NCBI GenBank assembly: GCA_002633025.1
Contig: NMRB01000003.1
Coordinates: 90,531 to 154,530, forward strand
Reading direction: 5' to 3'
DNA length: 64,000 nucleotides
From: Notospermus geniculatus
Taxonomy: Eukaryota; Nemertea; Pilidiophora; Heteronemertea; Lineidae
The notes under the pieces: generated by a model
The model's input: only the letters and a program-made list of their open reading frames with translations
Database searches by the model: none
What the model was told of the DNA's origin: nothing
Shown: positions 11,101 to 23,287 of the stretch, piece by piece
Position numbering within the stretch: position 1 is the stretch's first letter
How the letters are laid out: every line of letters begins with the position of its first letter
Translations under genes and position numbers: made by a program

Positions 11101-14100
11101 AGAAATAAAATAAGCCAGAGACAGTCCTTACTTGATCATGGTTTGCCAGTTGGATCTTGCCTCCAAGTTCTGTAGATATAACTGTAGAGTTGTCTTCTTG
11201 AAATGGTTGACCGACTTGATGTCATCCTCAGAGCTGTCTGCATACCTGGTGGCCATGAACCGCATCATTTTGAACAGTTCTTCAACAGCCTGCAATTCAG
11301 ATTCCAAGTTCAGTGTGGTACTTCAGCAGATGAAGTTTCATATGACATTAACTTGTAGTCACTCAATCAATGTTTGATTCACATGTAGTCTTCCTGCCTT
11401 CGGCTTCATTGGAACCTCCCCAAGCAGACACTTCGCACTTAGGACACCAATGTTTGGTCATAACCAGTAATTTCTATTCATTTTGACCTCTGTCATCAGG
11501 ACGCCTATAAATTAAGAACAGCGTGTGTCCATCCCAATGGTGTCCTTAAAAGAGAGGCTCCAACATGTGCTGCACGTCAGATCTTCAACTTACCACAGTG
11601 TACTGGGCAGGATATGGCGTTATGTTCTTAAATGCCCACTGGATGTTCTGATGATGAGCTAACTGTTGAGTGAATGGCCGAGAATGTTGACAACACATGC
11701 GGAGAATGCCGTAATAAGCCGGCAGCATACAGCGGTTGAATAGGACAACCTCCTGGTCATCGTGATCGGCACTGAAGAAGAATGCATTGACTAAGTTATA
11801 ACCTGTCCACGCTATGTGATGCAACGCATCATGACCTGACCCTCTCGATCATTGTAGAACTGAGTGTGAGGAACTATTCAGCAAAGAGGAACCCTATGTC
11901 AGCACAGTCTTGCTGAAGAAGAAGCTGATGACAGAAATATCCCAGAAGAAACCAACCAATACTTACAGTATGTAATTGAATGCTATGTTCTTGGTGACGT
12001 GAGCATTGGAGACGATCAGCTGGATGTTGTCAGCGCAGTCAATGCACGCCTGGTGCCAGAAGATTAACAGTGCTTGTTTGTTATGGTGAATGGCAATAGG
12101 GGGCTCTGTCAGCTTGGGTTGGAAGAGCTGCCACAAATCCAGGAAATACTGCGAGAACTGAAGAAAAGGTTAGAAACGGTTGAGAAATTTTGCTTCTGCA
12201 TTACGTTACTGAGCACCAAATGCTGTGAACAGAGGAAACATGGCAATGATATCTTGGTTCAGAAGTCTATAATGAAAACTCAACCACGATAACTCTTATT
12301 TCGAAATTGTCTACTGATTTGACAAGACCCAACATTCAGCAACCCAGTATCAATGTGTACGCCGCCATGTTCCTGCTGGCCAAACCTGACTATGACTAGA
12401 ATTCTCTCTATTAGGCCTAAAACGATTTGGGATCTGATGCGTACCATGAGTTTTTCTGTTCTTGAGACGAGACAGAATGTCATGAGGGTGAAGTAAGAGA
12501 CTAGCTTGGTTGTACCATGAGCGCTGGCATCTGAAAACAAAAGAACGTTGACGAGATAGCCACATCTATTAAATACACAGGACACCAGTTATCTGTTCAA
12601 CGGGTTCCTTTGCATCAGTGTCCAAAGTTTGACACTGCTAATGCAAACGATTTTTGCCGCCTCTGGCTCTGTTAACTTAATGAATATCACAATTGTATCC
12701 TTCAGTTGATGAACAGCATCATATTTCTCACTTCTATCAACCAATGCATTGAAAGCTGTTCGATCATGTCTATTTCACCCACTCAATAAACACTGTCATA
12801 AGTTTCTACTCACCCACATAATGTCTTGCACGGGAAAGAAGTCGGAGTAGTTCACTGTATACTTCATGTAAGATGGCCACGGACTCCTGATTCATCTGAT
12901 ATAGAACAAGAAGGGAAATATAAAGTAGAAGTATCACATGAGTACATACTTGATAGCCTAGTGGTTATCGCTTATTAAGCGGCAGGTCCTGGATTCGTAT
13001 CTCGGGCCATATGGGATTAATTAGAGAGGTAATGTACTCCTGTAGTTCAAATGTCCAGATATGCCTCCCCACCTCACCTATAGCCTAAAAGTCTGAACAC
13101 AGAATACTGCATAGCTTTATGGTGACTTACACTTACAGTGATTTCTTTATGAGGACTCAATAGACTTCTGCCACTCCTGAACGCTTGACGGAAACTGTTA
13201 CTCGGTACAAGAGATACCAATAGGTGGGCAGCAGCTGTAACAGAATACCGTAGGTAACGATATAAAGGAGCTAACAAACAAAGCAATACATGTTGATGTA
13301 GAGGTAGTTTTTCATCAAAGCCAATGTAAAGCATACGTAAGGCCTAAAACTTGTCAACCACTTCATTATCCTGAACACAACACAAGCCTGAATAGTTACT
13401 TACTGACTTGCAAAATGACTCTGAACTTACCATTTCTGACCCTGTGGTTGTTGTGAGCTATAAGGTAGGGTTCCACCCAGCTATCTATACTGCCCAGAAC
13501 CCATTGATGAGCCATCTTGTTCCTAGTCACCTGTGTGGCCAGCCATTCCAGACACTGCTGTGGACAGTATTCAGCCAACTGAAATGGACGTCAGTAATAT
13601 CCATGTATAATGGGACACATCAGTTCTTACGGTAGGACGTGCATCAGACTGGAGTAAATTCGATTCAGACAGGAAACATGCAACTCACCTCCCAGAATTT
13701 CTGTAGTATGTATCTGGTGAATGGGGGTAATCCAGGTGGCCCACCGATGATCTCAACCAGCATGGATAGCACCTTGAAGAATGGCTGGCATTGCTGTGAA
13801 AGGAGAAGTTCTCTTTGAATACACGGGGAGAATTCATCAATCTTCTTGCCAACTCATGAAAGCCATTGTTAGTATGGTTTTGAGGACCAAACCCTGAACT
13901 TGTAACTGGTATAGCATTATGAATTAGCCTTCTTCAAACTTACCTCTTGATTCAACTTTGTGATTGATGTGAAGATCATCTGGACAATCTGAAAATTAGG
14001 ATGAAAATGAGATGACATTTCTAGCATCCCACTGATGGGGGCACTATACTGCCACTCTTACTTGACAGCCGGTGCCAGTGGCAGTGACTGCATCATTCTC

Positions 14101-16181
14101 CAATACCACAGTTTTGCCTTTCGCCCCAGTGTTGACAAATATATGATACAATACAATGCACAGGTGGATGCCTTAGGAACGAGAGTTACTCTTCACGGGC
14201 GAGTTTGATAAGTGGTAGTTTAACAACATGTCAACAGAGGTCTCCCTTATAACACGCATATGTTTAGGGCAGGATAGGGAAGGAATAACTGCCTGTTTAA
14301 TCCATGAGGAGAGCTGCTGATCCAGCTACAAATACAGAAGTGATTGATTTGGGGAAACTGAGGAAACAAGAGATATGACGGCCGTAATGAACAATTCTCT
14401 TCAAGCTTTTCGACTAAGTAAGGTCAAGTGTCAAAACAGACTTACAGCTAACGCAAGCCTATCAGTCCACCGACATATGCTGAATATCAAATTGCAAGTC
14501 TGCCGCAAATTGATACTGTCTCGTATCTGATTGAACAAGAACGGGAAACCCTTGCCGCCCACGACAGCGTTATAGTCTTTTTCATTGAGCTGTAAATCTC
14601 TGTCCTCTCCTCGAGACTGATCCACGAGTAATGAGATGAGAGATATCATTTTTTCCAGTGATATTGGTTTGAATTTCTCATCTGACAAGGCGATGACGTC
14701 ATCTTCTTCTTCCTCTTCATCAGAAATGATTTCAACCTGTAGGAAAAGAGAAATCTTTGTAAGGGTGGCGAAGCACATCGAGCCAGTTGTGACAGCCAAG
14801 GGAAACAGTACTACCAATTCTTGGTTCATTACACTTTGATAGTTGATAGGGTGCCGAGGCGAACGATCAGAGGCACAAATGGTTTGGATGTTCCTAAGAA
14901 AGTTTGAGACTTACATAGTTCTCCTGGCATTTGTAGCCCATGTAGAAGTTCACGAATGAGGATATTGTGCCAAGTTGTATTAGGAATATACACTCATCAT
15001 CCCCCATCTTGGCAAAGTCCAGGAAGAAGGCAAAGTATTCAGCGAGGTGTTTACTGCTGGGCTTAGCACCTTGCTGTACCTGAAATTGACAAAAATACCT
15101 CAGATAAAATCTGTTCGGAGTGGATTATTACTGTCAGAGTGGTGCAGTGCAAAGAGTGGAGCCTGTCACCTCTGAGATTGGACCCGGTCTTTATGTCCAA
15201 GAAAGGGCTGCTCTCTCTGACAGGCAAGTTTCTCCGGGCACGCAAGTTTCCTCCTGCTGCATATTAAATTTGCCCAGTGTAGTTTATAGCACAAATAATG
15301 CAGTATTTGGCACTAATAGTAGAAACTTACAATTGCAAGTAACTTCTTTATAAATCTCGTGACGCATGACTTGTTGCCTATCTCTGACGGGTCTATATCT
15401 TCATCGCTCTCGGTCAACGGATGTAAATATAACTCGACGTGACTTGGTTTGAGTTGTGTGATGACGTGTATCAACAATCTTTGGAACATCTGGAACACAA
15501 AGAAAAAACATGAAAATGGCATTGAACAGTCATCTAGGAACAAGACTGATGTCATTGGCTCTTTTAGTAATAATAACCGAAGTTCGATGAAATGTGATGA
15601 TCAACACAGGTAGAATACTGACCTGCCTGACAACCTGGTTGGGACACTTAATCAGAATCTGTTGGCACCACCAGTCATCTTCAGCCATGTGATCCAGGAA
15701 CCACTGAAATAATGAGATGCACGTTAGTACAGCAGGAGGAAACTGGACAGTGCCAGGAGAAAATGCAGTGTCAAGGAGAGCTGCCATCTAAATCACATGA
15801 AGAGTCAGTCACACCAGGGATTGAACTCAGGACAACAGAGGTGACAGCCATCAATGTTTCCACTCTGTCACTCTGACAGCCCATTTCAATATTTCAAGGT
15901 TAGATTCCATGTAACTCACCTCACATGCAGCATGACAAGAGTTGAACTGCTTTGTAAGAAGTTCAATCCACTGGAGCATAGTTGGCTTTTCCTTGGCGTG
16001 GATGAGGGTCTCGAGGACGAAAGAAGCACTTAGCTTGGCCGCAAGGAGTGGGACTAGGTTTTCGTCATCTCTGGGTAGTGTCGTGGGGATGTAGCCACAC
16101 ATTTGCCACATAAAGCCAAAGTATGTGTGCTCAAGAATGTTCTTGTCCTGAAGGAAGCGGGTATTGTCCTCCCAGATCCAC
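8177..16181 (-). CDS. USP34: USP34, C-terminal helical-repeat region (23 exons)
   Basis: This is the 3' part of the USP34 gene, in single copy. Exons (left-right ends) include 15920-16181, 15623-15703, 15331-15489, 14915-15079, 14446-14736, 13944-13988, 13689-13793, 13431-13578, 13137-13234, 12814-12895, 12445-12530, 11967-12157, 11594-11771, 11132-11289, 10779-10984, 10552-10665, 10141-10367, 9800-9923, 9592-9671, 9280-9417, 8998-9139, 8685-8853 and 8177-8532. Segments such as ILEHTYFGFMWQMC, EKPTMLQWIELLTKQFN, GGKGFPFLFNQIRD, HGTTKLVSYF and FHEATACHVTGD match human USP34 closely. One exon carries an acidic run (IISDEEEEEDD), also acidic in human. The last exon begins with a basic stretch (KRRKLS), is then rich in acidic and Ser residues, and ends with a predicted helix before the stop at 8177. 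The region is alpha-solenoid-like and probably binds partners. Introns are mostly 100-400 bp, some with repeats. Confidence 0.96.
11404..11570. repeat. Dispersed GAACCTCC…GGACACC repeat in USP34 intron
   Basis: Non-coding intronic repeat. It has GGAACCTCC at one end, GGTGTCCTTAAAAGAGAGGCTCC at the other, and a core like TTTCTATTCATTTTGACCTCTGTCATCAGGAC. The same family recurs at about 29811-30117, 32460-32625, 40800-41010 and 43373-43535. Its ends are loosely inverted (AACCTCCCTTAAAGGACACC). Confidence 0.6.
12953..13010 (+). repeat. tRNA-derived SINE head
   Basis: TAGCCTAGTGGTTATCGC resembles a pol III A box and GGTCCTGGATTCGTATC resembles a B box, at tRNA-like spacing. There is no tRNA acceptor stem, so this is a SINE fragment in a USP34 intron and not a tRNA gene. 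Confidence 0.5.
15808..15881 (-). repeat. tRNA-like SINE fragment
   Basis: On the minus strand GGGCTGTCAGAGTGACAGAGTGG is followed by GTTCAATCCCTGG, an A-box and B-box-like pair. It lies in a USP34 intron. No folded tRNA with acceptor stem is apparent. Confidence 0.4.
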
Positions 16182-16416
16182 TGAAAATCCAAACCAAATG
16201 TTACAAATACTTCATGCCATGTCATCCTCTTAACACAACTTTACCTCCAATACATGTATCACAGTATTCTGAACCGAAGTTCAAGGAATACTGAGTTAGA
16301 ACTCCCTTTTGTGACTGGAGTAGTTACTAAATTCAACCCGGTTGGCTTACGAACCACAAAATCTTCTTCCAGTCATTCAGGAAAGATGTAGCCACAGCCA
16401 AAACCTCCCAACTCAC

Positions 16417-19075
16417 CTCGGCCAACTCTCCAGACAGATCAAAGTTGAATTTCTTTGGCTCTTCAAGTGCACTGATGGAGTCATTAGGAGTCTCTCCAGA
16501 TCTCTTTGGTATCCTCTCATAGAAAAGCATGTATGCACTGTTCGTCTTCTCAAAGGAGAAATCCATGAACTTATCAGTCACTGAATCATACGTCTTACTC
16601 TGAAAATAATGCATTGATTTCAAAGAGGGATGCACGTGAGGAAAATCTATGGGCAGTGGATCTACCAGGACTTAAAAGCATTAATTGGATTGGATCTACA
16701 TGGGGATAAACAGTTACAGGATCGACCTCAGCTGGATTACTTACCGTCATTTCACCTCCAAAACATTCTGAGGCAATCTGACATGGATCGAACGGCTTCA
16801 CCTCTGCATCATTGAACAAGAACCTGTGAGAAAAACGATGATGGTTAGTACTCATCCGCTAATGCTGAAGTCCACTTGGTAGATTTCTAGGGACAGGATT
16901 TGTGTGCCACTGAATGATGTGTCCAGTCATTTGCATCACAATAGGTTCCACTGTACAGCAGTACTTACCAGCGATCGTGTCCCGACTCAGCCTTAGTTAG
17001 CCGATCCCGGATGAAGCTGTAGTAGTGTCCCCCATCAGCTGTCCCTGTGTGGACTGTCACACCAATCAGTTCATACTCATACGAATCACTGCCCTCATCA
17101 TCGTCATCGTCATCACCATCAATCTTGTTCACATCTTCTTCATCCTCTGGAAGGTCAAATCATTCAATTTTTTGAGCCACAGAGTTTGTGATGCTTTTGT
17201 TTCAGAATGCCCAGATGTCACGAGGCCACTGCCCATCCTCTCTAAATTTTGTATGCTCAAGTGCGCAACAAAAATCTTCCAAGCCAAATGACAAATCTCG
17301 TCAATGACTCACCCAATTTGTCAGGTCCAAGGAGATTCTGCTCCATGTAGTCAGCCACAGACAGCCGTAGAGGGAAACTGAAGTGAGTGTTCACCTTCTC
17401 TTTCATCATGGTCACCATATTGAACGTGTAGCGCATTGTGTTGAAGCAGAGGATCTTGGGTAACTTTCTGAAGCACGCCCTGGAATTGGAAACAAAATTT
17501 ATCACAAACTGTGTCAAGGATTTCACTTATCTCAGAAAAATTTCTGGGGAAGTCAAGGATCCTTCCAGATTAGTACGGTGTACATTGTACAAAATGACGA
17601 CATGAGTCTGATACTCTTCTCTGTTTCTACCTTTATGTTTGGATAGCACACACAGAACCTACCTCTTCTCTGCCCTAACTTTCTTTCCACACTTTGAGCA
17701 GGTGTACATGTTGTCTCCTTCAAGTGTGTCCTTGACGGTCACCTCGTCAAGGGATTCCTACAAGAGGTAAGGATGATGAAAACATGATGAATTGCAGTGA
17801 AATTTTCCACCAACAAAATGTGAAAAAGAACAAATGGCATGAAACAAACTCCTTGATGAATTTACTCACGTAAAGATTCTTCATGTCTGCCACCTGACAT
17901 CTGACTGTGTAGAATTCCTCCAACGTCCGACTCACATGAGGACAATCCTGAAACACAGAGCATTCCCAGCGTAAATGGACAAAATCTGAATGAAGATTAA
18001 GACCAATGAGAAAACTGCAGAAATCTAGAAATGCTACTAAGAGAGTATGTTTAATTTGAGCTTACCAGAGAAACCACATTGTTGGAAATCACACCACCAA
18101 AGAGATTTTTGACTAGCTTTTTCTGAAAAGAAAGTGGAACAGAATACAAATGATGAAGCCTTTTGTCATTATGGTTAAAACACTTTCAGTTTCATTTTCA
18201 GATCATTCATATGCACATGAGGCCATTCTTCAAGCAGAAATACTCACCAATTCTGGTGACATTTCTTCCAACTTGCTGATGAGATCAGTGAAGAATTCCG
18301 TCATGTCTTTCTGTTCTCCGGTATTCAGAGGCTGTTTATCCATCGTGTACACCTTACAGAAACTTCGGGGGTTGTAAGCTTTTCTCTCACTTTCCTACAA
18401 ATATAGACACGGATAATATCGTCATTCAGTGATAACGTTGCTGATCGAAACAGCCAAATACTTGTAAGAAACATCATTGGAAGTCACTGGTCTCACAGAG
18501 CACTCAGCCTCTCCCCACTCCAATTAAAATGACTCAAGTTTACACACCCCCATTGCAAAACCACCCATCCAATTCACCATGTTTGAATATGCCCTGCTAC
18601 TTACCAATAGATATGCAAACATCTTCCTTAGTTCTAGTAACGTGCCTTCATGTGGGCCTTCTTTACCACACTAGAAAAAGATAGAGAAATAGTGCAAAGG
18701 TAATAAAGCGATAATGCGAGTTATAATAATAAAGGTCTGGCAACACTGACGACGATGCTTAGATATCATCATTCTATGATTCCCTGTGTTTACCACAAGG
18801 TTTGCTGTGTACTGAGGAAGGTTTCATAGAACGACACCTTCAAGTGATGCCAAACTCATAATGCTTCTCACAAACCGATGTTAAAGAGGAGGCCTAAAAA
18901 GATTTCCTTACCTTGGCCTGAAGTACTGACTCCCTGGCCTGTGGTATCATGAAGAGATGTTGCATACATGTAGCCATATAACAAGTAGCACCAAGATTTG
19001 TCAGACCAACGTAACCACAGTTTGAGCGTCCATCTTCATGGGGCCAGTGGTCCCATGGGTAGACCGCATGAGCCT
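16417..19075 (-). CDS. USP34: USP34, ubiquitin-specific protease catalytic domain
   Basis: Ten exons encode the cysteine-protease core that removes ubiquitin from substrates; USP34 is known to act on axin in Wnt signalling. The Cys box GYVGLTNLGATCYMATCMQ lies in exon 18912-19075, with the catalytic Cys codon at 18981-18983. Exons 18605-18670, 18248-18394, 18066-18122 and 17870-17947 follow (VYTMDKQPLNTGEQKDMTEF, NLFGGVISNNVVSL, EEFYTVRCQVADMKN). Exon 17663-17757 carries a zinc-finger CSKC pair. Exon 17313-17479 has KLPKILCFNTMRYTFNMVTM. Exon 16969-17146 has the His box GVTVHTGTADGGHYYSFIRD (catalytic His codon 17025-17027), preceded by an acidic DDDDDD insert. Exon 16745-16823 begins FLFNDAEVKPFD with the third catalytic residue. 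Exon 16417-16599 closes the domain (KFMDFSFEKTNSAYMLFYER). All active-site residues are intact, so the unduplicated part looks functional. Confidence 0.98.
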
Positions 19076-19224
19076 CTGAAATGAGAGAATAAAATGTAAG
19101 ACCAGTACATGCAATCTGTTGTGCTCGATCTGAAAACCATCAACGCCAAAAGGGTCTGTGACCGGTAACTAACCATCAAAGCAATGTCACGGTAACTGAG
19201 GGCAAATGGCATCCTACAGTATTG

Positions 19225-19319
19225 TATGCACGCCGGTCACCCCATCCACGTAGTGATCGCAATCTACTTTGCTTAACTTCTAGCGCCGAGGCCAACGCGC
19301 TAACCACTAGGCCATAAAG
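19225..19319 (-). repeat. tRNA-derived SINE, minus strand
   Basis: On the minus strand, TATGGCCTAGTGGTTAGCGCG is an A-box-like tRNA head followed by a short body. The B box is degenerate. It lies in the intron upstream (in gene direction) of the catalytic Cys-box exon. Confidence 0.4.
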
Positions 19320-19366
19320 GAAATCCTCCATGGCCGGCGGGTTAAGCCGTGCCATAGGCTATAGTA

Positions 19367-19542
19367 CAGGCGCGGATCCAAGGGGGGGCGCACCCGCCGC
19401 ACACCCCCCCTTTCGGCCAAAAAATCTTTAAAATCGACCGTGAAATTCTGGAATTTGGAGCAAATCACTGAAATTCACCGCAGATTTCAATGTTTCTAGC
19501 ACAGTGCGCCCCCTCTTTCCCGAAATCCTGGATCCGTCCCTG
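19367..19542. mobile_element. Non-autonomous DNA element, CAGGCGCGGATCC ends, 5-bp TSD
   Basis: 176-bp element with ends CAGGCGCGGATCC and GGATCCGTCCCTG in inverted orientation. It is flanked by TAGTA on both sides (19362-19366, 19543-19547). It is the same family as 50134-50397, which also has a 5-bp duplication. The interior contains runs of G and C (GGGGGGGCGC) and is non-coding. Confidence 0.7.
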
Positions 19543-19578
19543 TAGTACATGTAGCTGCAAGGGGCTCAATGCACCTAC

Positions 19579-22500
19579 CTTTCGTGTGTTGCATCAGAAT
19601 CTTCTCATGCAGGTGCTTGTAATTGGGCAGACATCCCTTCACTGATTCAACAAGGAGATCATAGGCAGCTGAGCGTGACGTCTGTGACTTGCACTTGGGA
19701 AAGAGACGGTGTTGCGGTGATGGGAGAGCAAACAGACTCCAGAAGACCTCATCCAAAAATTCCTGAAATATGGATGAAATTATGCGGACCTCATGAGTAC
19801 AGAAGCAGGAATGATGCCATCTTTACAATTTAATGGCTTTTATTCAGATATCGAGAGCTGCTGATGTTAGGTGAACAACTTGATCCCTTACCCTGCCCTT
19901 GGGTGATGCTTGGAATGGCGGTCCATGTTTCATGATAGCTGTACTAAGGTTGAGTAAACCTATAAGAGCATCGTCTTCGTACGTCATATGTCTGGGCTCA
20001 ATGACGTCCCGCTCAACAAAACAGCCAGCGACATGGTGAGCCAGCACATTTAGGTCCACGGGCCCAGGCTGAAATAGTAATACAAATTTTGAGAGATTTA
20101 CAAAGACAGCAAAGTTGGTCAGTTATACCTGTTGAAGAGGGATATGAATTTCTGGTTGGTTATGAAGATGTAATACTGTGTGCTACTGACGGCTAAGAAT
20201 TTGGGACCAGAAGAGCATGGAAACTGACCTCTTCCCAGCTTTTTAAGGCATCTTCTTTTGATATACTCTCCACAAGACGACAGACAAGCCAGAAATAGTC
20301 CCGACAACATGGCCCGTATGGTTCTTTTGACATTTCTTTATCATCAAACTGAAAGGAAAATGCATCTTGACATGAGAAGTTCAATGCAGCCACTACAAAC
20401 TTTCAAATGCTGAATCACTACAGGAGAATCAGCAACTAGACAGAATTGAAAACACAATGTACTGAGTTGCAAGCTGAGCACCAAAGACGATGTTATGCAT
20501 CTACAGGTGAGACCACATAGGCCTACAAGGGTTCCAATAATTGTGGTCAATTACCTCGGCAGTCCTGAGCGGCTTCATATTCTTGGCGACATCAAGGAAT
20601 GTAAGAAGACAGGACAGAAGAGGCAGGAGGAATGGATAGCCATTTTTGCTACCGTCTGCTGTTGTTCCGTGGCATAAACGATACAGGCCCATGCAGGCCT
20701 CCCGTCTGACATTTGGCTGAAAGAAGAACACACTTTGAATAGAACCCGATTTAACCAAAAGTGTTGGGAATTTACTATGAATTACTTATAAATCTTCAAT
20801 TACCAAGACAGAAATATGCATAAATTCTTACCTCTGGGGCATCTAAGACAAGTCGCTTGACCCACTGATTGAAGTTGTCACTAGTGCACATAGCAGGAAG
20901 AACATCCTCATCAGAGTAGGCCCAAGAGACCAGGAACTGTAAAGCATAGTGAACCACTTCTGCTCTACCCCAGGCAGCGACCTGCATGGAGTTCTTATCA
21001 CTGGAAAGGAAAACAGATAGATGTGACCTTGAGAATATCAACTGGGTGTCTTCAAGAGATCAGCTGAAGCAAACTTGGAACATGTCGCAATCCTACCCCA
21101 GGCCTGGCGGGTGCATCCCCCTTTCAACACACATCACCGACATCATGCACCAGGCTCAGTCCTCCCTTTTGGATGCCAATGACTCAAGTCTTCCAAGTAC
21201 CATCTTACCTTGGGACAGCAACATCGTACAGAATTGTGGTCAAAATCTTGAGGACATCATCCACTACCATCATTGACAGCATTGTCTGGATTGAAGAGAA
21301 CAAATTGTTTGCATTGTAGAAAGTCAAGGAACCATCAAGAAGGTGATTATAAGTTAGCAAATTTGCAATAGCAGTTGGCTTGTTGTAGCCCATTGCAGAG
21401 ATGCATAATACATTGACAGGAAGGATGGTCTGGAGTAGCAGTAGGTGCTCTTGCAAACACACCAGAGCCCCACCCAGAATTCCGCCTACCTCATTCAACC
21501 TTGGTATCATGATCTTCTCTTGGCCTCCTCTGTTCCTCTTCATCTTCTTCCGTGGTGTTTCGTACTGTTCAAATGGGTCATCACTCCCGTTGGTGAGGTC
21601 AGATGGGCAGACAGCAAACTGGGTGATCAACCTCATCAGATAACCTAAGCACTCCTGGTTCCACTGTAGAGTAACCGAGAGAACAATTTAAACACTTATT
21701 GTGCATGAAATTGAAATCCATCAACAATTTTAGATACTGGTGCAAAAGCAAGTGCACACTGATCTCTCATCAGCAGACGGAGTAGTAGACAAAGTGGCTC
21801 TGACATTTTCTTATGGCCCCAGCTTGCTTCTTACCTCATTCCATGGGTCTCCTTCTTTAGCTTGTAAGCATCCAGACATGAATATATTAAACATGTGACT
21901 AAGGCCTCCCTGGGAGACAAACTGGAAATGGAAAATACATGTAAGAACATCAGTTCAGGGACAAAGTACCGGACAAGATATCCACATACGCAACAAGGGC
22001 CCACCGTGTAGAAGATGATATCCACCGTGTTGCGACACATCACTCACTGCATATGCCATGAGACGCTCACATGCATCAGAAGCCAGGTTACTGAACTTTG
22101 CGTAGAATGGAATGTAGGCCCATGACACACTTTTGCACAAAATCTCCCTTCAAATGCTGTGGGATACTCACCCTTCTGCTCCACAATTCTTCAGGAGCTT
22201 CTGTCGGATCAGCACCACTCTCAGAATCTGAACTCCCCGCTGTATCACCAGCACCTGAAGCTTTGCCCTAAAATAATGATCATTGAAGACTATGAGTTGA
22301 AATCACTAGCCCTATCTTGTGCCCAGGGCAAGGTACCCCGGTACTAAAACAGAAATAGCTTCTCTGTAAGCCATCCTGGGAAAGGTGAGATCTGATGACC
22401 AACAGGCATCAAATTTGCCCTAAGAACCAACAATCAAAGGCCAATTCTCAAGCACTGTTCCACCCACAATGAGACTTTCAAATGACTTCCTTGTACATGC

Positions 22501-23072
22501 ACAAGACTATTGCCAGATTGGGAAAGCCTTACATAGTGCTTCCTTCTCTTCGATGGTGTCCTGGACAGGGATTCAACAATCTGTAGGGAATACATCAGTT
22601 TGTGGGGGTTATCACAGTCTAGTAAACGATTCCAGCGTAGACAAGTCTCCTTCTTCTTCTCATCACTCTCCTGCAAAGTAACAAGGGAGAAATCAATCTT
22701 CACATCCTTTTTCCCTTAGAAAAATCACGAAAAGTGACAATAGGAGGGATTTGGAGAGTTAAGGCCCAGATACACCATCCAATGTTATTGCACAATACAC
22801 GTATGAGGCCCAAATGGGGTCATGTGCTTCTGGCATGATGGGCTGAAGCAAGATTGGCAATAATATTCTCCCTTTTGATCCTCATGTACAATAATATTTA
22901 TCATGTATGGGCCGCTTGAGAGACCACCAACCTGTACATTGACAATACTCTTGAACCCTTCCAGCATGCTAGGACTGGTTGGTAATACCATCAGTAGTTC
23001 CCAGACACGGTGGGATAACACCCGTGCTTTGATTTCCGTATTGCTCTGATCTGGTGAGTTACTTTGTGATGA
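19579..23072 (-). CDS. USP34: USP34, middle solenoid region before the catalytic domain
   Basis: Ten exons in single copy: 22932-23072, 22533-22670, 22172-22267, 21835-21920, 21209-21663, 20832-21000, 20555-20716, 20229-20348, 19892-20068 and 19579-19762. Recognisable segments are RVWELLMVLPTSPSMLEGF, DNPHKLMYSLQIVESL, MRLITQFAVCPSDL, VRREACMGLYRLCHG, YFWLVCRLVESI and SAAYDLLVESVKGCLPNYK, all paralleling human USP34. The 455-nt exon is the largest here and includes a basic KKMKRNRGG stretch that could act as a nuclear signal (inference). Alpha-helical repeats are expected. No frame break is seen, and the exons feed directly into the protease domain. Confidence 0.96.
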
Positions 23073-23287
23073 CTGGAATGAAAAGAACTCGGAATTCAGA
23101 TTAAGAACAGTGAAGTTTGGGCCACATTCTCCATCAGCTCATCATATAAGGCATAATTTGTAATCTTTCTTAGTGTAAGTTCGTGACAGAGGTTACTGCT
23201 ACAATTCCTCAGTGATTTCATAGCCCTGCAGTCAAGTCCCGAAGCGGACAAAATTAAAAAGACCAACAGCAAAAATTAAGTACTTAC